64,000 nucleotides of DNA from assembly GCA_028554755.1 (NCBI GenBank), contig JAPTOF010000004.1, positions 20,454,001 through 20,518,000 of the forward strand, in the 5' to 3' direction. The first letter of the stretch is position 1; the number at the start of each line of letters is the position of its first letter. The notes under the pieces were generated by a model. It made no database searches, had not been told where the DNA came from, and was given only the letters and a program-made list of their open reading frames with translations. Of this stretch, positions 57,939 through 64,000 are shown in pieces. Source of the stretch: Cordia subcordata. Lineage: Eukaryota > Streptophyta > Magnoliopsida > Boraginales > Cordiaceae. Both the position numbers and the translations under genes were made by a program.

Positions 57939-59222
57939 TCAACCCACATCCCTGCCTAAACGAGCCATGATTTGACTTTGGTGCCTTACAATGGTTGCAA
58001 GGTTATCAGAAGTTCGATGTTGCTCCCTCACTACAGTTGCTAAACCATCAACCTTGTCACCAATCAAATTGACCTTACCAAACAATCTTTGCATCATCTT
58101 ATGATTGGCATTCTTGGACCTTAACTCATAATTTTGCCCAGTCTCTTCACTATATTCTTCTTTAGCTTCCTCATCCTCTTCAAATCCTCCATTTCTATAA
58201 CATCATCATCATTAACACCACCCTATTGATGTCTTCCCATATCAACCCTTTGTTTTTCATTCATATTATGCTCGAAAATCAAAGGTAGTCTTGTTTGCAA
58301 TGCGCTCTTCGATGAGATTTTGTATATGTGGAGGCAATGCTTGAAACTCCTCATTATGCATCCATTTCCCTTGCCAATAGTACAAATCCATACACTGAAG
58401 GCATTTCAAATCGAGATTCCACATGTGGCTGAAGGAATTTTTCAATGTATCTACAAAGCTAATCCCTTTGTCCTTAAAGATTCTTACTAAGATCATTCCA
58501 AAGAGTAGTATATTGGTCTTAAGAACAACACTCTTCATAAAGGCAAGAATGGTTTCAAGAATATTGATTCTATTGTTATGATAGAGCAAATAGAGACAAT
58601 ATGCTTCAGCTTTCTAAATTTGACCATCATAAGTATCCTTTAGAACTACATTATGCTTAAACATTCTAATAAAGGCCTTGTACTCAAGACAAACCTGAAT
58701 TAACAAAGCAAATTCAGCATATTGGGGTTCACTTTCCAAAAGAAATTGGTAAATATACCCCTCATGTATATCATCAAGAAATTGTGAAAAGTCTGTAAAT
58801 ACAAATACTGGATATTGTACATCATGCAAAGGAATATTGAAAATTCTCCTAATTTCCTCCTCAGTTATCTCATCATGGTAGACCAAACTTTTCCATACAA
58901 GTTATTCCATTGCAAATTTTCATAAAATTCTCTAACAAGTTTTGGATAATAGGGCTTCTTAGTGGTCATGTAGTCCATTCATTCATTCTCAGTGCAAAAC
59001 TCAATCATATTCAAATTTTGTAGTTCATCTAGAATAAAACATTTACCTAGCCAAATTCTTTTTCCTGAGAAATCCATTTTGTATTTATGAGGAGTATGGG
59101 ATGGTTGTGGTTTTGGAGATGGTTGCCTTTTTGTTGAGACCTTGTTCCTCTTGGAATACTAGCAACATTCTTCCCTTTAGAGATGGAGGTTTGTGTTTTC
59201 CCTTTACTTTTGTATTAGCCAT
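57939..59222 (-). pseudogene. SIRE third ORF (env-position ORF), pseudogene
   Basis: Starts ATG at 59222-59220 (MANTKVKGK) and would end near 57939. Readable parts: about 58890-58990 LVREFYENLQWNN; 58614-58886 MVYHDEITEEEIRRIFNIPL; after one in-frame stop near 58612, YCLYLLYHNNRINILETILA and LLFGMILVRIFKDKGISF to 58266. This resembles the so-called putative plant transposon protein domain (LVREFY... and LP-R-IF motifs). A further piece at 57960-58140 (RLFGKVNLIGDKVDGLATVV, then REQHRTSDNLATIVRHQ) has heptad spacing typical of a coiled coil. Frameshifts and stops separate the pieces. Function unknown; no signal peptide or transmembrane segment is seen, so calling it an envelope is not justified. 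Confidence 0.65.
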
Positions 59223-59329
59223 TGATAAAAATTTGAAAAACTAGGGTTTTTAGATCTGAAAAAGTGTGTTTGATGAAGTGGGTGTCGTGTTTTTGCAAAA
59301 GATTTGAGAGAAAAAGCCTTAGAATGAGC

Positions 59330-59510
59330 GTTTTATAGAGAGAATTTGAGAGTTAGAAAATAACTCAACTGGTCGAGCCTTAGGCTTTTAAAACAAGATT
59401 TCGTGACTACTAGTCAACCGATACTCTAGACCACTCGACTAATACACTCAGCCGATAAAACCAATGGTCCATTACTGGTTGACTCAACCAATCAACTGGT
59501 AACCATTTTT
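59330..59510 (-). promoter_or_regulatory. Putative internal promoter of the SIRE third ORF
   Basis: Minus strand: CAGTTGATTGGTTGAGTCAA, then CGGCTGAGTG..GGTTGACTAG dyad-like motifs (59400-59510) are followed by CTCTCTATAAAACGC (TATA box 59330-59337) and about 107 nt of leader before ATG 59222. This is the same order (dyads, TATA, leader) as in the LTR promoters. Inferred from sequence pattern only. Confidence 0.45.
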
Positions 59511-59569
59511 ACAGAAAAGTTTGATTTTCACAAGTTTAGCATGCCCAACTCACTTCTAATGCTCAAAAA

Positions 59570-61250
59570 CTAGTTTTCATGCAACGGTTTTGTGAAAATA
59601 TTAGTTAATTGATATAAGAAATCAACAAAATTAAGTACACCATTATCGTTTTGCACATGATCACGTATGAAATGATGTCTAATCTCTATGTGCTTAGTTC
59701 TAGAGTGTTGGGTTCTTAGTAAGGTTAATTGCACTTGTGTTATCACATAAAATAGGAACATTCTCAAATATTACACCAAAGTCAAGTAAAGTTTGTTTCA
59801 TCTATAAAACTTGTGCAACACAATTACCTACAGCAATATATTCCGCTTTGGCCATTAATAGTGCTACACTATTTTGTTTTCTATTTGACCAAGATACTAA
59901 GTAATTGCTTAAAAAGTGACAAGTTCCACTAGTGCTTTTCCTATGAGTCTGTACATCCAGTAAAGTCGGCACTAGAATAACCTACCAATTCAAAGTTTGT
60001 TCTTTTAGTATACCATAGGCCTAATTCTTGTGTTCCTTTTAGATATCTAAAGATCCTTTTAACGGCAAGTAAATGAGATTCTTTAGGACAAGATTGAAAC
60101 CGAGCACACAAGCACACGACAAACATTATATTGGGTCTAGAGGTGGTTAAGTAAAGTAAGCTTTCGATCATACCTCTATACCGCTTTTCATCCACCAGTT
60201 TACCATTTTCATCTTTGTCAAGTTTGGTGGAGATGCTCACTGGTGTTCCTATCTCTTTGGCTCCATCAAAGCCAAACTTCTTGAGTAATGTTTTAGTATA
60301 CTTGGCTTGGTTGATGAATTTTCCTTCCTTTGTTTGTTTGATTTGAAGTCCAAGGAAGAAATTGGGCTCTCACGTCATGCTCATTTCAAATTCACTAAGC
60401 ATGCACTTAGAGAAGCTTTCACAAATAGATTTATTAGTGGCACCGAATATAATGTCATCAACATATATTTGTACAACTAATATATCTTTTCCATCATCCT
60501 TTTCAAATGACGTTGAATCAAGTTTACCTCTTGTGAAGCCATTTTCAAGCAAGAGTCGACTAAATCTCTCGTACCATGCCTTAGGTGCTTGTTTTAGACC
60601 ATATAGAGCTTTCTCGAGTTTAAACACATGGTTAGGATAGATAGGATCTTCAAAACCTAGAGGATGAACGACATATACTTCTTGTTAAATATAACTATTT
60701 ATAAGAAAGCACTTTTCACATCCATTTGATATAATTTGAAATCTAAAAAACATGCAAAGGCAAGTAACATTCTAACAGATTCAAGTCTAACAACGGGAGC
60801 AAAGGTTTCATCATAGTCAATTCCTTCTTCTTTTTTATAACCTTGGGCAACTAATCTAGTCCCGTTTCAAGTTACTACACTGGATTCATCCAACTTGTTT
60901 CTAAAGACCCATTTAATTCCTATGATTGATTGATTTTTAGTTCTTTCAACAGGTTTACATACATTATTCCTTTCAAATTGATTAAGTTCCTCTTGCATAT
61001 CATTTATCCAACTATCATCAAGCAAAGAATCATGAACATTCTTAGGTTCAATTTGAGATAAGAAAGCAAGATGATTACACACATTTCTCAAAGAGGATCT
61101 ATTTTCAACACCCTTAGAGGGTTCACCTATGATTTGAGAAGAAAGATGATAACCAAAAAATTTATAAGTTCTAGGCAAATTATCAATCTTATCATGTACA
61201 ACATCTTGATCATCACATTGTTCAACATTTTGTTCAATATGCTCATCTTG
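59570..61250 (-). pseudogene. SIRE reverse transcriptase and RNase H pseudogene
   Basis: RT starts EPKNVHDSLLDDSWINDMQE, then GIKWVFRNKLDESS (60867-61178), with frameshifts over 60650-60860. It continues with FKLEKALYGLKQAPKAWYER and the catalytic IYVDDIIFGATN (60370-60627; YVDD intact). The connection and RNase H follow: YRGMIESLLYLTTSRPNIMF, then YSSADFTGCTDS (59941-60240), and the last RNase H segment [18 protein letters not shown], then TNIFTKPL (59570-59767). Stops near 59885-59941. Typical of SIRE/Maximus pol. Confidence 0.9.
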
Positions 61251-61278
61251 TTTATACTTATGACATGTATCATTTCGT

Positions 61279-62562
61279 TCATTTTTCCTTATCTAAGTCA
61301 AGATTACTCAAATTCTTTTGAATAGTTATAATATCCACATTATCACACTTAGAATCAAAACAACCTTCATCAAATTTCACATTTATAGTCTTCTTAACAT
61401 CCATGGTTTTTTTTGTTATAAACTCTATATGCTTTACTAGATGAGGAATAACCAAGAAATCTGCCGTCAATTGATTTAGCATCAAATTTACCAAGATTAT
61501 CTTTTTCATTCAAGATGAAACATGCATAACCAAAGGTTTTGAAATAAGAAATGTTTGGTTTTCTCCCTTACCAAAGCCCATAAAGGGGGTTTTATCAAGA
61601 CCTTTTCGAATAATGCACTGGTTAATCACATAGCATGCAGTGTTTATAGCTGCGGCCCAAAAATAACTGGGTAAATTGTTTTCACAAAGCATAGTTCTTG
61701 CCATTTCTTATAAAGATTGATTTTTCCTTTCAACAACTCCATTTTCTTATGGTGTTCTTGGTGCCAAAAAGTTGTGTAAGACACCATTTTCATCACAAAA
61801 AGATTTCATAGTTTGATTTGTAAATTCGGCACCTCTATCACTTCTTATATTTGAAATAAAATAGCCTTTTTCATTTTGAACACGTTTGTAAAACTTTATA
61901 AGCTCATTTGATGTGTCATTTTTGTGTGCAAAGGAAAATCACCATGTGAATCTAGAGAAATCATCAACAATTACAAAAGCATATTAGTTACCACATAAAC
62001 TAGCAACTCTATTAGGTCCAAACCAATCCAAATGTAAAAGTTTCAAGGGTCTAGTAGTTGAAATTACTTTCTTGCTTTTGAAAGATTCCCTAGTTTGTTT
62101 TCCAAGTTTGCATGCACGACACATATTATCATCAACATATTTAACTTTAGGCAAGCCTTTAGCAAGATTAAGATTAACAAGTCTATTAATGGAATCTAAG
62201 TTAGAATGTCCTAATCTTCTATACCAAAGCCAAGTATTTTCATTCACAGCACTTAAGCACTTAACATTTTGATCATGCAAGTCATCAAAGCCAAATGTAT
62301 ACACATTGCCACGTCTCATACCAACAAACACAACATTCCCACATTTATCAACTACTTCACATGAAGAAGCCTTGAAATTAACAAACAATCCTCTATCACA
62401 TAGTTGACTTATACTAAGCAAGTTATGTTTCAAACCATGTACAAGAAGCACATTCTCAATACATAGTTTAGATTTGTTACCGACATATCCAATGCCAATG
62501 ATTCTTCCTTTAGAGTTGTCCCCAAATTTAACAAACCCTCCATTTTTCTTTTTGAGTGACAA
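61279..62562 (-). pseudogene. SIRE GAG-pre-integrase and integrase pseudogene
   Basis: GAG-pre-integrase (62000-62562): VLLVHGLKHNLLSISQLCDR, then NTWLWYRRLGHSNLDSINRL. The zinc-ligand CRACKLGK follows, then the start of the catalytic core KLLHLDWFGPNRV. The next 280 bp are broken by stops. The core resumes at 61510-61704 (MARTMLCENNLPSYFWAAAI, then NTACYVINQC) and extends to 61279 (KKTMDVKKTINVKFDE). The main frame is shared, so few indels but several stops separate the pieces. Confidence 0.88.
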
Positions 62563-62660
62563 AATTTTGATTTGTCAGCCGTCATATGTCTTGAGCATCC
62601 ACTATCCAAGAACCACTTTCTATTGTCTCTAGAGGATGCAAGGCAAACCTACACAAGGAA
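62563..62660 (-). pseudogene. SIRE protease remnant
   Basis: The minus strand gives RKWFLDSGCSRHMTADKS at about 62573-62626, the Ty1/copia aspartic-protease motif with an intact D-S-G. It sits between the gag zinc knuckle and the GAG-pre-integrase domain, as expected, and is offset by a frameshift from 62562. Confidence 0.75.
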
Positions 62661-62661
62661 A

Positions 62662-64000
62662 TTAAGCATGATTTAGTGCCCAATTCTTGTTGGGTCCTTG
62701 AGCATTAGCCTTAGTTCTTTTCAGAACCCACATAACATTGTGTTTCTTTTCTCCATACTCTTTAATAAAACATTCATGTGATGCATGTCCATTTCTACAA
62801 TAATAGTTGCAAGGTACTTTGGGAGTACTAGATGAAAAAGCTTTTACAAAATATCTTTTGTAATGATCATGCCTCTTTTGAAAACACTCTTTACTTTTTT
62901 TCAAAAAAGTTCATGTAAGACTTCTGTTTTGTTGAAGAGTCAAAGCCAATTCCCGCTTTATCAAAAACACAACTTTGTTTTCCAAGTAAGGCATTCAAAT
63001 TTTCGGTTCCATTTGCAAAATTAGAAACAACATTTTCCAAATCCTTTACTTTCTTTTTCAAATCTTCATTTCCATTTTGCAAGTCAACATTGGTTTTCTT
63101 CTTTTCCAAATCCTTTTTGAAACTCTTATTTTCACAGTTAGAGTCATGCAATTGTTTTTCAAGACATGAAGCATACAATTGGAGTCATGTAATTACTTTT
63201 CAAGACATGAAGCATTTTTTTTGAGCTCCTTATTTTTGTTAACAATCTTTTTAAACTCAATGAGCATTTCATTATACATGTCCTCTAATTCTTCATATGA
63301 GCATTTATCCTTATCACAAGAGATGTAGTTAGGGGTTATCTCATCATTTTCTTTTGCCGTAAGAGAAAGTTGTGTTACTTCCTCTTCAACGGAGTCTTCT
63401 TGTTTATCACGTGATTCCAAACCACTCCAACTAGTTTTCAATGCCTTCTTTTTGCACTTCTTGTCGTCTTTCTTCCTCAATGGGCATTTGGCTTTGACAT
63501 GACTTGGTTTTTTTGCATCTAAAACATATTAGTTCTTTACTAGTTTTACCTTTGCTTACCTCTTTTCTTGGACCTCTCCTTGAGTTGAACCTTTCTTTCC
63601 TCATGAACCTTTTGAACTTTGAGAACATTGCCATCTTATCATCCTCATCACTATGACTTTCACTTGCCAAATCTTCTTGTGGTATGGCATTGAGATCAAT
63701 TATCTTTGTGGCCTTTGGTTGTTTCTCAAGTTCCTTGAGCTCCAACGTATGAGTCACGAGTGAGCTAACAAGTTCATCAATGCTAATATGTTGAGATCCT
63801 TGGCTTCCTTGATAGCCATTATCTTTGGTAACCATGCCATTGGTAGACTCCTTAAGAGTTCCTAACAAGCTCAGAATTTTTATAAGTTTTTCCAAGAGAT
63901 TTTAACGAGCTAACAATTTCAATAAATCTAGAATACATTTGCTCAATATTCTCATTGGGAAGCATAGCAAACATTTCATATTTATGCTCGACCATGCTAA
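62662..64000 (-). pseudogene. SIRE gag pseudogene, cut by window end
   Basis: From the window edge leftward: KYEMFAMLPNENIEQMYSRF, then SLKSLGK (a copia gag core), then SIDELVSSLVTHTLELKELE and ERFNSRRGPRKEVSKG. A zinc knuckle follows: ELICFRCKK... shifted into the frame KAKCPLRKKD at about 63480-63530. A long charged, coiled-coil-like spacer comes next (YEELEDMYNEMLIEFKKIVN, ENKSFKKDLEKKKTNVDLQN), then a second knuckle-like CNYYCRNGHASHEC at about 62790-62815 (CX3CX3HX4C, not the canonical CX2CX4HX4C). Frameshifts at about 63480, 63190 and 62900. The duplicated KNASCLEK/YASCLEK segment near 63180-63220 marks a short repeat. The gag start is beyond the window. Confidence 0.82.

Larger units (their letters stand above)
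55515..64000 (-). mobile_element. SIRE-type Ty1/copia retrotransposon, 3' part
   Basis: The minus-strand element enters from the right window edge. Order on the minus strand: gag (partial), protease, integrase, RT, RNase H, an additional ORF, two polypurine tracts, 3' LTR (55515-57338). The LTR begins TGTTGAACC and ends GGGTGACA. A polypurine tract AAAAAGGGGGAGAA abuts it, as in SIRE/Maximus elements. A third ORF downstream of pol is also typical of that lineage. Coding regions carry stops and frameshifts. The 5' LTR and primer site are outside the window, so the target duplication (left flank ATTAG) cannot be checked. Confidence 0.88.

Overview
This is a gene-poor, AT-rich stretch of flowering-plant nuclear DNA, most likely a eudicot. 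The evidence is nested LTR retrotransposons of plant-specific lineages (Athila-type Ty3/gypsy; SIRE-type and other Ty1/copia), a RICESLEEPER-like hAT transposase, Mutator-like and small inverted-repeat elements, a Helitron-like element and one spliced plant BTB/POZ gene. The species cannot be named from the sequence.

Layout. 1-14800: the tail of an LTR-like sequence, then a decayed hAT transposon (about 472-14800). Its last exon is split by an 11.5 kb Athila element on the minus strand (Athila-1, 2628-14114, target duplication CATCT). 14801-26349: an old copia LTR-like remnant split by a minus-strand copia element (copia-1, 15436-26225, duplication AATAC), whose integrase region is itself split by a solo LTR (19120-20809, duplication CAGAG). 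26350-32855: Athila-2, plus strand, missing its 5' LTR start, primer site, gag, protease and most of RT. 32856-44587: unassigned old sequence containing Athila-3 (33949-44203, plus strand, duplication GATTT), which has a nearly intact RT-RNase H-integrase frame of 905 codons. 44588-46581: a non-autonomous Helitron-like element.

47102-51624 (minus) is the only convincing host gene: a two-exon BTB/POZ protein of 523 residues with a 2.95 kb intron. A Mutator-like element with long inverted repeats (51730-52858) begins 105 bp upstream of its start codon. 52868-55514 holds further small inverted-repeat elements, a long AAT microsatellite and a short tandem array. 55515-64000 is the 3' part of a SIRE-type copia element (minus strand): 3' LTR, an extra third ORF with what looks like its own promoter, RT/RNase H, integrase, protease and part of gag. 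Its 5' LTR lies outside the window.

All retroelement coding regions carry stops or frameshifts, so nothing here looks autonomously active. Two unexplained signals stand out. First, a small hairpin family (6-bp stem, 8-nt loop TTAAATCC or close variants) recurs in the transcribed part of three Athila-type LTR families, with compensatory stem changes. Second, GGTCGACC/GGTTGACC/GGTCAACC dyads (containing W-box cores) cluster upstream of TATA boxes in Athila LTRs, in the SIRE LTR, and in front of the SIRE third ORF.
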